From Myotis daubentonii (Eukaryota > Chordata > Mammalia > Chiroptera > Vespertilionidae), in assembly GCF_963259705.1 (NCBI RefSeq), contig NC_081847.1, positions 73,429,754 to 73,493,753 on the forward strand: DNA of 64,000 bases. Reading direction: 5' to 3'. Below the pieces are notes generated by a model. The model made no database searches. It was not told the origin of the DNA and saw only the letters and a program-made list of their open reading frames with translations. The position numbers and the translations under genes were made by a program. Below are positions 44,069-55,040 of this stretch, piece by piece (positions within the stretch are counted from its first letter, which is position 1; the number at the start of each line of letters is the position of its first letter).

Positions 44069-45849
44069 CCAAAAGACATTTATTAAAGCAAAAACCACCT
44101 TCAAACAAGTCCTAGGACAAAGGAGTGATTCTTCCTATGAAATATTCATTCTATGCTCATGGGGTCATGAATTCCAGGATTAGGGCCTAGGAGACAGATG
44201 GGAAAGAACCAAAAACAAACCTGACCTACTCTGTATCAAAACTATATTTCTGGTCAATGGATCAGTCCCTATTTAGTTACCAAAGGGAAATACTATCCCA
44301 TTTAGGATTGGAGCCTTGAGGTTCCAGCATCAAAGTCTATAATTATGGAATGTGGCAAGCTTCTCTTCAGCATCTCATTTCACCCTTCCTTTGCTTCTGA
44401 AAATGGAACTAGGAAATAAAGTGTTTTTTGAGATAGAAAAATGCTGAAAATGTGGGGAAAGTATCTAAATCTTAAGCTAAGTCTGAAGTATTACTTTGTG
44501 GCATCAATAGTAAAAACAACAACAACAACAAACAATTGTTAGGCTTTGAAGAAAAAATTACTATCTATTATAACAGAGCTGTGGAACTGTAGCATGCTTC
44601 CTGCCAAAACAGAGATTATATATAGCACAGGGAAGAAAGAGCCCTGCTTTGCTCGAGTGGCTGCTGAGCAGAGTGGGAGAAGCACTTATGTAACTGGGTG
44701 TGCTCATTAGTTCTGCTGTAAATCCACACAGCTGGACCTTGGCCGGGCCTTTGTTCTCCTCGGTATTAACTCTTACTTGCTTCCTCTGTGGCTCTGGGGG
44801 CTGGACCTGGCACATAAGGAAATGCTGGAGACCCAGAACCCAAAACACAGCCCTGACTGTCTGTTCTAGTGAAGCAGACAGACAAGCAAGCAACTACGGC
44901 TCACCTGGAGCAGGAAGCTGTGCTCTCTGGAGCCCAGAGGAGGCACAGCAGGGAGGAACTGCCAACCATGCCTGGGGCCTGTGGTCATACTGGGAGGTCC
45001 CTTGTCTGTCAACAAACAAATTACTTGCCTCCCTATACCTTAAATTCCTCTACTATAAAAAGATGATAATATCCACACCATTTGTAGATAAGAAGCTCTA
45101 AAACAGAATGAATGGTCATGTGGTGCACCCTACCCAGAATATGCGTTTCTCTGCCTCTTTACTGTCCTCAACCCCCCAGGCCCAGGTGTACTTTTTATTC
45201 TCTTTACTGAGCCACAAGACCCCCTTTGTAAACTCTTGTCAGAACTTCTCTTGAACCTCAAAATTCTCTCACTTTCACCCCTTTCTCCTTTTTCCTCCCA
45301 GCCTCCCAGGAGTAAGTATCCCAATTCCTGTCCACTCTTCCTGGCAACAGCAAGCAGGCTGAGGATGAGAGGTGCAGGAGTGGGAGGAAAGGGTGACACT
45401 GTAATCCTAGACACCTGTCCACTCAGCACTTTTCCTAGTCCAGGTCCCCTCAAACCCTCCCAAATAGGTTTGGAAGTTTCAGGCTCCTGTAGCATTCCCC
45501 GTGTCTTCCTCTCTTGCTTCAATTTACTGAAAGGAGAAAGGAGACTAAGAGTTTGCCCTTTCCAAATGGCCTAGGCCTAGAGTCATTTCTCTCCTGCTGT
45601 GGACATTTTACTCCCAGCCAGGATCCTGCTGGGCATTCTTCCAGTGGACCCCATTGCGGGATCACCTTTGGCTCCATTTGTCCTAATGTTATCTGAGTCC
45701 ATAGCTGAGGGAGCTGATGAAAGGGCACCTGGGGCACACGTTGTTCCCTCTCCTGTCTGGGGTTCACGGACTCTCCTTCTTACACTAGTCTTCCCAGGCC
45801 CCACATCCAGCCAGGCCCCAGTTGCTGACACACACATCTTCCTCTAAGA
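44069..45849. other. No gene recognised
   Basis: About 1.8 kb including a short (AAC)n run at 44515-44532. Frames up to 133 codons (44700-45522) are in GC-richer DNA, but none shows a domain or convincing splice signals. Confidence 0.4.
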
Positions 45850-46161
45850 CAGCTGTTCTCAACCTGTGGGTTGCGACCCCTTTGGGGGTCGAACGACCCT
45901 TTCACAGAGGCCGCCTAAGACCATCGGAAAACACATATATAATTACATATTGTTTTTGTGATTAATCACTATGCTTTAATAATGTTCAATTTGTAATAAT
46001 AAAAATACATCCTGCATATCAGATATTTACATTACAATTCATAACAGTAGCAAAATTACAGTTATGAATTAGCAACGAAAATCATTTTATGGTTGGGGGG
46101 TCACCACAACATGAGGAACTGTATTAAAGGGTCGCAGCATTAGGAAGGTTGAGAACCACTG
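45850..46161 (+). mobile_element. SPIN-type hAT element, longer variant (312 bp)
   Basis: Ends CAGCTGTTCTCAACCTGTGG and the complement of AGGTTGAGAACCACTG. The internal GTTGCGACCCCTTTGGGGGT and ATCGGAAAACACATATATAA are signatures of the SPIN family. The flanking octamers CTCTAAGA / ATCTAAGG share a six-base TCTAAG core. It carries about 90 bp more interior than the copy at 49260. Non-autonomous. Confidence 0.92.
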
Positions 46162-46171
46162 ATCTAAGGCA

Positions 46172-46350
46172 AATGTCTGGAGTCTTTTTTAATTGTCACA
46201 ACAAGGGGATGGGTGAGATGTGCTAGTGGCACCTAATGGATAAAGGTGAGGTACATTGCTAAATTTCCTATTAATGCACAGCCCCTCCCTCCCCTGAACA
46301 AAGATTTATCTGGTCTAAAATGTCAATACCAAGGATGAGAAACCCTGATC
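46172..46350 (-). repeat. Ancient MER-type hAT relic
   Basis: Reverse counterpart of 21493-21639: ATGTCTGGAGTCTTTTTTAA, then TTATCTGGTCTAAAATGTCA and GGATGAGAAACCCTG. The SPIN element lies at its edge. Confidence 0.6.
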
Positions 46351-46662
46351 TAAGAGATTTCCCATATGTCCTTTTATGTGCTTGCCTGCTTCCATGTCTG
46401 TGTTGGGGGGCTCTTGTTACCCTCAAAAGCTCTTCCTCCCCAGAGGATGGTTTCACCTGTCTGAAGTCTTTCCTTGTCCCTAGTCCAGTAGAGCTGATCC
46501 TCACCCTAGGGTTTCCAAACCTCTTGTGTTCATTCATTGCAACACTTAACAGCCTCTGCCTTCCAATAGCCCCCTTTAACCTAATTTATTCTATCTCTTT
46601 TGAGAGCAGAGTAAGAGCTTAACTATAATGAAGATGACCATTCACATCCATTTATATAATAA

Positions 46663-47044
46663 CTAGAGGCCTGATACACAAAATTCGTGGGAGGGGGAGT
46701 TCCTCAGCCCAGCCTGCACCCTCTCGCAATCCGGGACCCCTCGCTCCTAACCGTCCAGCTGCTCGCTCCTAACCGCCCAGCTGCTCACTCCTTACTGCTT
46801 GACTCACTGCTCCTTAGCTGCTACCTCAGAGGCAGGAGAGGCTCCCACCACCGCCACTGTGCTCACCAGCCCTGAGCATGGCTTCTGGCTGAGCAGCGCC
46901 CACACTGTGGGACTGCATTGACCATCAGGGGGCAGCTCCTAGCGCCTGTGTTGAGTGTCTGCACCCAGGTGATCAGTGCGTATCATAGTGACAGGTCATT
47001 CTGGTTGTTCTGCTGTAATGGTTGCTGGGCTTTTATTATATAGA
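46663..47044 (-). mobile_element. Helitron H1 of a head-to-tail trio
   Basis: Minus-strand 5' end TCTATATAATAAAAGCCC at 47044; 3' CTAG at 46663. 382 bp. The interior resembles 51858-52242 (CTCTCGCAATCCGGGACCCC near 46724). Its 5' end directly abuts the 3' CTAG of H2. Confidence 0.92.
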
Positions 47045-48008
47045 CTAGAGGCCCGGTGCACAAAAATTTGTGCACTTGGCGGGGAAGGGGAGGTCCCTCA
47101 GCCCGGCCTGTGCCCTCTCGCAGTCTGGGGCCCTTCGGGAGATAACGACCTGCTAGCTTAGGCCTGCTCCCGGGTGGCAGAGGGCAGGCCCAATCCCTAG
47201 GTGCAGCCCCTGGTCCGGCTTAAGGCAGGGCCGATTGGGGAGTTGGGGCGCCGCCCCTGTCATGCACAGAGCAGGGCGGATCGGGAGGTTGCGATGCCAC
47301 CCTCAGTCACGCTCAGGGTAGGGCTGATAGGGGGGTTGGGGCACCGCTCCCTGTCACACTCAAGGCAGGGTCGATGGGGAGGTTGCGGCTCCACCCCCTG
47401 CCACGCACAGAGCAGGGCCAATCAGGGTGTTGGGGCGCTGCCCCGTCACAGAGCAGGGCCCATCAGGGGGGTTGGGGCTCCTTACCCTGTCACGCACAGA
47501 GCAGGGTCGATCAGGGGGTTGGGGAGCTCCCCCCTGTCACGCACAGAGCAGGGCCGATAGGGGAGTTGGGGCACCACCCCCTGTCACACACAGAGCAGGG
47601 CGGATCAGGGGGTTGGGTTGCCACACCCTGTCACACTCAGGGCAGGGCTGATGGGGAGGTTATGGCTCTACCCTGTCACACACAGAGCAGGGCCCGTGGG
47701 GGCAGGGGGTGTGTGTTGGGGCGCCGCACCCTGTCACACACAGAGCCGCAGGGCAATCAGGGGGTTGGGGAGCTCCCCCCTATCAGGCACAGAGCAGGGC
47801 TGGTCAGGGGTTGGGGTGCCTTCCCCTGTCACAAACAGAGCAGGGCCAATAGGGAGGTTGTGGCCCCACCCCTTGTCACACACAGAGCCGCAGGGCGATC
47901 AGGGGGTTTGGGCGCTGCCCCCTGTCACGCTGAATCCCGGTGCCGGGAGGCCTTGCGGCTCCACTGATCCTGGTGCTGGGAGGCATATTACCCTTTTACT
48001 ATATAGGA
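47045..48008 (-). mobile_element. Helitron H2 of a head-to-tail trio, with minisatellite
   Basis: Minus-strand 5' end TCCTATATAGTAAAAGGG at 48008; 3' CTAG at 47045 with hairpin GTGCACAAAAATTTGTGCAC. 964 bp, mostly a 45-50-bp tandem array (47220-47930). The 197- and 192-aa frames come from this array. Confidence 0.92.
47220..47930. repeat. 45-50-bp minisatellite in Helitron H2
   Basis: About fifteen imperfect units built around CACAGAGCAGGGCCGATCAG, GGGGTTGGGGCGCC and CCCTGTCAC. Each unit carries GGGG runs, so quadruplex formation is possible. Copy number is probably variable. Confidence 0.93.
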
Positions 48009-48646
48009 TAGAGGCCTGGTGCACGTGTGGGGGCTGGCTGGTTTGCCCTGAAGGGTGTCCTGGATCAGGGTGGGGGTCCCCACTGGGGTGCCTGGCCAGC
48101 CTGGGTGAGGGGATGATGGCTGTTTGCAGCTGGTCACACACCCTTCAGGATGGGGGTCCCCACTGGGGTGCCTGGCCAGTCTGGGTGAGGGGCTGAGGGC
48201 TGTTTTCAGGCTGGCGGGTGATGGAAGCTCCCAACCGCTTCTTTTTTTCTTTCTTTTTTTATTCTGGGCCAGGTTTAGCTCTGAGGCTCCAGCTCTGAGG
48301 CCTCCGCTGCTGAAAGCAGGTATCTGGTTTGTTTGGGTTCTATAATCGAAACACTGTATCAACTCCAGCTCTGAGATCCTGGCTGGCTGAAAGCAGGTTT
48401 CTGGGGTTTTGTTTAGCTTCTATATTTGTTACAATGTTTCAAACTGCAGGCTCAGAGGCCGGCAAGGCAGGCTGGGAACGTTGGTTTCCTCTGTCACTGA
48501 AGCAAGCAAGCCTCATGTTAGTTTCAAGCTGCCTGGCTGCCGGCCGCCATCTTGGCTGGCAGTTAATTTGCATGTCGCCCTGATTAGCCAATGGGAAGGG
48601 TAGCGGTCGTACACTAATTATCATGTTTCTCTTTTATTAGATAGGA
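48009..48646 (-). mobile_element. Helitron H3 of a head-to-tail trio
   Basis: Minus-strand 5' end TCCTATCTAATAAAAGAG at 48646 after A (t48647). The 3' end reads GGCCTCTA at 48009, so the last G of CTAG is missing where it meets H2. The 5' segment has CCAAT (48588-48592), ATTTGCAT (48566-48573) and GCCGCCATCTTGG (48542-48554). Same subfamily as 1-434. A duplicated 70-bp block sits at 48070-48190. Confidence 0.9.
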
Positions 48647-48739
48647 TGTTCTAAAGCCCCAAACACTGCACTAGGAGAGTCAATGGCACAGTGTGGAATA
48701 AACATCAAGAGAGTTCAGTCTGGTACCCAAATATAACAT

Positions 48740-48895
48740 TCCAGCTCTATGACAATAGATATATAACCTTGCTGAGCTTTTGCTTCCACACAGGTAAGAT
48801 AGAGGTAAAAATATCCATTTTCTAGAATTGTTTGAAGCTGTGAGGATTTGTTAGCACAGAACCTGGCACACAGTGGTCAGTCAAATGTGGGTTGA
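48740..48895 (+). repeat. MIR SINE relic
   Basis: ACCTTGCTGAGCTTTTGCTT, GGTAAGATAGAGGTAAAAAT, TGAAGCTGTGAGGATTTGTT and AACCTGGCACACAGTGGTCA follow the MIR layout. Confidence 0.8.
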
Positions 48896-49259
48896 AACTG
48901 AAAAATGAATCCAGGGTCCCCGATGTAACCCTGAAAACAGAGTTCTTTCCCATTACACTCTTGGTAGCAATCTTAATTCCAGATAGCACCTCACCATTAC
49001 ACCTTACAAGGATGAGCACCAGGCCAGTAGCACATCCTATTCACTGGAGAAGTACTGGAGTGTTGAGACTTTCCCCTCATCCCATGGAAGCAGAGGAAAT
49101 CCCGTACACTTCTGACTGCCCACTGTTTTATAAGGAGATATTTCTACCGCTCTTGGAACACTGGGGCCCTAGAGCCATGCCCTGAAGTTTGGGCAGTCTG
49201 CCCTGACCCGAAGTAATAAAAAGTCAGCTGCTTTGTAAGGGGCTGCTGAGGCAGAAGAG

Positions 49260-49482
49260 CAGTGGTCCTCAACCTTCCTAATGCCGGGAACCTTTAATAC
49301 AGTTCCTCATGTTGTGGTGACCCCCAATTTCATTGTTACAAATTGAACATAATTAAAGCATAGTGATTAATCACAAAAACAATATGTAATTATATATGTG
49401 TTTTCCGATGGTCTTAGGCAACCCCGGTGAAAGGGTTGTTCGACCCCCAAAGGGGTCGCGACCCATAGGTTGAGAACCACTG
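49260..49482 (-). mobile_element. SPIN-type hAT element (223 bp)
   Basis: Ends CAGTGGTCCTCAACCTTCC and the complement of GGTTGAGAACCACTG. Shared interior with 45850-46161 in reverse: TTCCGATGGTCTTAGGCAAC, CCCAAAGGGGTCGCGACCC. Flanking octamers CAGAAGAG / CAGTAGAG match at 7 of 8 positions. Confidence 0.94.
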
Positions 49483-51857
49483 CAGTAGAGGGACACTGCA
49501 TCCATTCACTGCCATGACTTCCTGGTACGTGGAGACCAGCACAAAGGGAGTAGTATTACATTTTGTTCAGACATTATATTACCTTTTTCCACACTGTTAG
49601 AGGTTAGTGACTATTGATCCTGTGGGCAAAGGCAATGTTCATATATTCCTAGATCTGGGTTATAAAAACCATATAAATATCAAACAGTGCAAATACCATC
49701 TTGGATTTGCCCAGAGAATTTCAAACGTACTTCCTACATATGGCTTTATTTTTAGAACAGAGAGGAAGTCTGTGCACATCAAAGAAAACTAATTCCATCT
49801 TTGGGACAGCTATGTCCTAAGGTCTGCAGAAATATTATTGGCCTTCCATTTTTGTCAGCAGCTAAAGAATGAAGAAATACTACATGAGTAAGTCATGGGT
49901 CAGAGGCAGGAGATAGATGACAAATGATCCATTGGACATCAGCATTCACAGGGCTCACCTAACTAACTCATCATGTGAGGACGAGCTCATTTTTAGAAAT
50001 TTGATATATAAGAAGGAGTCTAAGATAAGTCAGTGCCTGCTCTTTACAGTAAATTAGATTATTTGAAAGGAAAGCATCTGGACCATTTCATCTTGGCCCT
50101 GCGCTTAGCTTTACTGTCACATCCTCTGCCTTCCGGGGGGATCAACGTAAGGATGGCTTTTTTGAGTGTTTGAACGTATCGTTCCAAACGTAGCCTGTTC
50201 TCCTCACATAGAGTTCCAAGACCTATTTCTCCTTGAGTTTACCTCCAAGAAAATTTGCCTCTATGTAAGAATAAACATCAGTCTTTGTTAAATGATCAAG
50301 TGTCACTCAAAATGCACTTCCATATTTGCCCTTGATACTGGAGATCTGAGTCAAATTCAGTACCAGGTGAGGTGTGGAGGACATTATAATTGTCCCCATC
50401 CCAAAATCTCTTCTATTCCCGCCTCCCTTCCATAGCAGACAGACAGTGTGTCTTCTGATAGAGAAGGATTGGTCCCACCCTCAGCTCCAGGGTGGGTCTT
50501 GATTGTCTAAACTCAATCAGATAACTCCTGCATGTTGCCACAATGATTAACCCAGTAGCAGTTAGCGTCTAGGGCTGACTAGCAGTCAGTTAGTTCAGGG
50601 CTGGCCTGTGTGACCCAGTTCAGGCCGTCAGAATGTTTGCTGAGGACTTTGGGAAGAAGGCTCCTCGGTGTTTTAAGAGGTCTTCGCAAAGTCAACCCGC
50701 TCTCCGTCCTGGATGGTGGGGACGTGAAGCCTGGGACTGCTGTCGCATCTTGCAGTGATTAGGGAAGCTACCCCTGGGAGGCAGCTAACGGAACAGAGAA
50801 AAACAAAAGAAAACACACAGGCCCTTGCTTTCATTATAAAGCAACTGAATCAGACCCCACCTATGGACTTTCCACTTAGTATGCCGGTAAACCCACTTTA
50901 TTATGTAAGCCATTTTGAATTGATTTTCATTACTTGTACCTTAGAATTCAAATGGAGATACATTTCCTTTTATTTTGTGTACTTTAGTGATTCTGATCTG
51001 TGGACCAAGCTTCTACCTTGGAGGAGGGGAATGGGGTTAGAGAGCTCCATTTTGGCAAAGCATGAATTACCTATGTATTTCTTGCCTACATATTAATATT
51101 TTTCATATTTATCTGAAGGTTTTGCTTCATGAAATACAAATTTAGGTAAAACTACTGAATTTATAGGTTTCTGTTATGTGTTTTTACAATGAACAGATGT
51201 TAAAAGCATCATGTACATTTCTTCAAAAATGTTTTTGGTAGTGAAGCCATTGCTTAGGTAAGTGTTTCCTTCTTCCCCCTTATCTTTCCTCCTCTTACTT
51301 TCTTTCTCTCTCTCCCTTTCTCTAAACTATTTATCACCCATTTCTTTTCTATTTAGCCTTATCTCAATCTCTGTTATAAAATAAATTCTAATTAATTTTG
51401 TTTAGATGGCTACATTAAGATTCAGCTTAACTTTTCAAACCCTGTACCTATGAGTTCTACACACATGCAAACACATTCTGGGTATTGAGTGCTTTAGTAT
51501 CAAGGGACCCAAACTTGATACTAAATCCCATGCAACAAAATGGGTACTGGATGGGAACCTTGTAATCATAGCCCCCCCTTTTTTTGCTAGTAAAGCAGAA
51601 CACTGCAGGTGTAATTGATGTATATACCCACAGTGTGCATATCACGATTGCAGAAACAGAATAGTCTGGCGCTGAGCCCTACCTCAGAGATCTTGCATCT
51701 AGAGAAAAGATGTACACCAGACACTATATGAGCCAGGCCTATTTTTATAGAAGAACATATCAATAGACCATTCTGGAACCTCTTTCTTAGAATTACTTTA
51801 ACAGAGCCCTTTGGAACCTTATGTTTAATAAATGTCAATCATTGCTATTATGAAATA
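49483..51857. other. No gene recognised; one possible old repeat
   Basis: About 2.4 kb. The stretch 50450-50700 (GGTGGGTCTTGATTGTCTAA, CTGGCCTGTGTGACCCAGTT) feels like an ancient LTR or DNA-element relic, but I cannot name it. Frames up to 113 codons are unsupported. Confidence 0.4.
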
Positions 51858-52242
51858 CTAGAGGCCCAATGCTCGACATTTGTGCACTGGGGGAGGAGGG
51901 TCCCCCTCAGCCCGGACTGCACCCTCTTGCAGTCTGGGACCCCTCGGAGGATGTCCACCTGCTGGCTTAGGCCCGCTCCCTGCGGGGCAGGTGGACATCC
52001 CCAAAGGAGTCCTTAGCGCTGCCGTGGAGGCGGGAGAGGCTCCCACCACCACCGCTGTGCTCACCAACTGAGAGCCTGGCTCAGGTCTTCTGGCTGAGTG
52101 GCACTCGCCCTGTGGGAGCACACTGACCATCAGGGGACAGCTCCTGCATTGAGCGTCTGCCCCCTGGTGGTCAGTGTGCATCATAGTGATCGGTCGTTCC
52201 GCCCTTCAGTCGATTTGAATATTAGGGTTTTATTATATAGGA
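51858..52242 (-). mobile_element. Helitron (HeliBat-type), 385 bp
   Basis: Minus-strand 5' end TCCTATATAATAAAACCC at 52242 before T52243. The 3' end is CTAG at 51858, with a weakened hairpin. Contains an internal inverted repeat with 14-bp arms GGATGTCCACCTGC (51949-51962) and its complement (51987-52000). Same subfamily as H1. Confidence 0.93.
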
Positions 52243-52311
52243 TGCTATTTGCTAATAAAACATATTGTTCAAATGCCTGTTTCCTTGCCTTTTCTATTCT
52301 ACCACTGATTC

Positions 52312-52970
52312 TTTTTTTCCCTTTCTTTATTGATTAAGGTATTATATATGTGTCTTTATCCCCCCATTGTCCCTCCCTTCCCCCCCCCCCATACCCTCAC
52401 TCTCCTAGTGTCTGTGTCCCTTGGTTATGCTTATATGTATGCATGCAAGCCCTTTGGTTGATCTCTCACTCTTACCCCCAACCTCCCCTACCTTCCCTCT
52501 AAGGTTTGATGGTCTGATCGATGCTTCTCTGTCTCTGGATCTGTTTTTGTTCATCAGCTTATGTTGTTCATTATATTCCACAAATGAGTGAGATCATGTG
52601 ATATTTATCTTTCTCTGACTGGCTTATTTCACTTAGCATAATGCTCTCCAGGACCATCCATGCTGTTGCAAATGGTAGGAGTGCCTCCTTCCTTTTTACA
52701 GCAGCATAGTATTCCATTGTGTAGATGCACCACAGGTTTTTAATCCTCTCATTTGCTGAAGGGCACTTAGGCTCTTTCCAAATCTTAGCTATTTTAAATT
52801 GTATAGGGGTGCATATATCCTTTCTGATTGGTGTTTCTAGTTTCTTGGGATATAGTCCTAGAAGTGGGATCACTGGGTCAAATGGGAGTTCCGTTTTTAG
52901 TTTTTTGAGGAAACTCCATACTGTTCTCCACAGTGGCTGCACCAGTCTGCATTCCCACCAGCAGTCTAGC
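52312..52970 (-). mobile_element. LINE-1, 5'-truncated, young-looking 3' end
   Basis: About 660 bp with a tail, a C-rich 3'UTR and an intact end of ORF2. Target duplication CTGATTCTT (52304-52312 and 52972-52980). Less decayed than the L1s at 10421 and 57741. Confidence 0.92.
52571..52942 (-). pseudogene. LINE-1 ORF2p C-terminal fragment, 123 codons open
   Basis: The frame reads to a natural-looking C-terminus (SEKDKYHMISLICGI). It includes [19 protein letters not shown] and [20 protein letters not shown], typical of the end of mammalian L1 ORF2p beyond reverse transcriptase. The endonuclease and reverse transcriptase domains are missing because of 5' truncation, so it cannot act on its own. 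Confidence 0.88.
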
Positions 52971-52980
52971 GCTGATTCTT

Positions 52981-54369
52981 GATCAGTAATTCTCAGCCTA
53001 TTTTTTTTTTAGCAATACAGCAGAGTTTTGACATAGAAACACAATTTTGACATCCCTCTCAGCTATGCACACACAGATTTGCTGCAAGAAAAACATTATA
53101 ATAATTCACAGTTGTAACTCATGGAAAAGAGGCTGCTGCTGGCTCTACATAGATATAAGCAAGCTAGCTGAGCTCTATTCACTTCTTTCCTCCTAAATAA
53201 AGTATAGCTGAATGCAAAGGAGAGAGACTTCTTATAAGGACAACCTTGAATTGTCACCCAGTTGGTTCAAAACAAAACATGAATGCTGGTATTTCATGTC
53301 ACCAGTGACAAAGGCTCACTGGGCTCCCCAGCAGTTGCCTGGCCCTGCATGCTGCTTCTAGAATGCCTGTGGGAAGGCCAGGCTGAGGTGGCCAGCTGGC
53401 TGTGGAGACCTTATTCTAAGACTGTGCTGCCACTTTCTTGTGACACTGGAGTCAGAAGCAAAAAGCGTTTGCTGCCAGTGACCGAAAGGGCTGTATTCAA
53501 GCAGTGACCTATTTTTGCTCTGTAATGAGGTTGGGTTTCTCTTTTTCCCTGTAGAGGCAGCAATCTTACATTCTTCTGAGTACGCGAGAAGCCAATTCCT
53601 TGTTGCCTCTTTGGCTTGGTTGTTTCATTTTGCCATAGGTCACTCTTAACTGGGGACAAGAATATTTGCCATCTTTCTCTAATTAGAGGGTAGGAGTTGA
53701 TTTAAGAGAAAGTGAAAAGATAGGAAAGCATGAACCAGAGGAAGATGGATAGCTTATAAGGAAGAACAAAACAAAGGGAAGTAGATAGAGGAAGGTGTTA
53801 GGGATTTACAGGTCCAGGGCTCTGCTCTTTTAAATCCTAGTCATGCATATGAACTAATCACTTAGCTTGTTCATTAAATAAATTCTAATTAATTTGTGAG
53901 CTGTGAGCTGCATGTATGTTAAGTGATAGAGGCATAGTGATAAAGAGATACATCTTTAGCCTCAGCCCATCGTCATGTGGAAGGGGAAGATGGTACCCAA
54001 GTTAATGCATTGTCTGCAGTGCTACAAGGGAGATGGGCACAGGGCAAGGCTACTGATTAGCTGGCAAGGACAATGTTAGAGGAATACCTGCTTGAGCTTC
54101 CCAGCCAGACTACTGGCCTCCTAGTGCTCTCCACTCCAGCCTGTTCTCACCTCCCTCAGACCAGGGTCTGGTCTGCTTTGTTTTTGTTTGTTTGATGCCA
54201 CTTGGGTGTGTTCTGTATATAATGTGTAGGAGTCAGGTTGTTTAGGTGTGTCTCTCATGTCTCCTCAAGGAGACTTTTGGGACAGAAGGAAGTGTCCCAA
54301 ATGGTGATGTGCCAGAGGCCATTCTTTATTTTTTAGGCCTTGAGGTATTTACACCTAGAATGGTGTGTG
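52981..54369. other. No recognisable feature
   Basis: No repeat or exon that I can support. Confidence 0.4.
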
Positions 54370-54625
54370 CTTCTGTGTCCTCTGCCTGGACAATCTTCTC
54401 AGCCTTAAGACCTGCTCCCACAGGATTTATGTCTTGCTCGGATGTCCTGAGCCAAGATAGTTCTTCTCTGGTGTTTTCACTGCCCTTTACTTTTCCTCTG
54501 TTAGTACATAGAGCTCTGAGTTTCAGCTTATCTATTTTCACCTGTATCTCTGTCTCCCCCACTGGACTGTGAATCTCAGACACAGGGCCTGTGTTGTGTT
54601 TATCTAGGACACAGCAGCTGCTTAA
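54370..54625 (+). repeat. LINE-2 3' end relic
   Basis: TCTGCCTGGACAATCTTCTC, then TGTCTCCCCCACTGGACTGT and GACACAGGGCCTGTGTTGTG. This is the L2 3'UTR layout. Confidence 0.75.
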
Positions 54626-54784
54626 CTGTAGTGAGTCACATGAGTGAAGTATGTGTGTCACTTAAATGAAGCTCCCACCCAGAACCAAGATGACTAAAGA
54701 TACGGAGAGGAATGCAAAACATTCTTGATTGATTCTCAGACTTTTTGAGCTGGTGGAATGTCTTTTGTATTTAAAAATAAAAGA

Positions 54785-54996
54785 GCCGAAACCGGTTTGG
54801 CTCAGTGGATAGAGCGTCGGCCTGCGGACTGAAAGGTCCCAGGTTCAATTCCGGTCAAGGGCATGTACGTTGGTTGTGGGCACATCCCCAGTGGGAGATG
54901 TGCAGGAGGCAGCTGATCGATGTTTCTCTCTCATCGATGTTTCTAACTCTCTATCTCTCTCCCTTCCTCTCTGTAAAAAAAAAAATCAATAAAATA

Positions 54997-55039
<43 letters not shown>

Positions 55040-55040
55040 A
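54785..55040 (+). mobile_element. Ves SINE with (TAAA)n tail
   Basis: Head GCCGAAACCGGTTTGGCTCA, box-B-like GGTTCAATTCC, the full CT body, then an AATAAA-like tail expanded into about eleven TAAA units (54995-55040). Confidence 0.95.

Noticed and set aside
44700..45522. Frames of 133 and 130 aa in GC-richer DNA
   Set aside because: No domain, no convincing splice sites and frames open on both strands. Left as unassigned.
47374..48196. Open frames of 197 and 192 aa on the plus strand
   Set aside because: They are translations of the Helitron H2 minisatellite in two frames. The repeating text follows the DNA unit and no domain is present.
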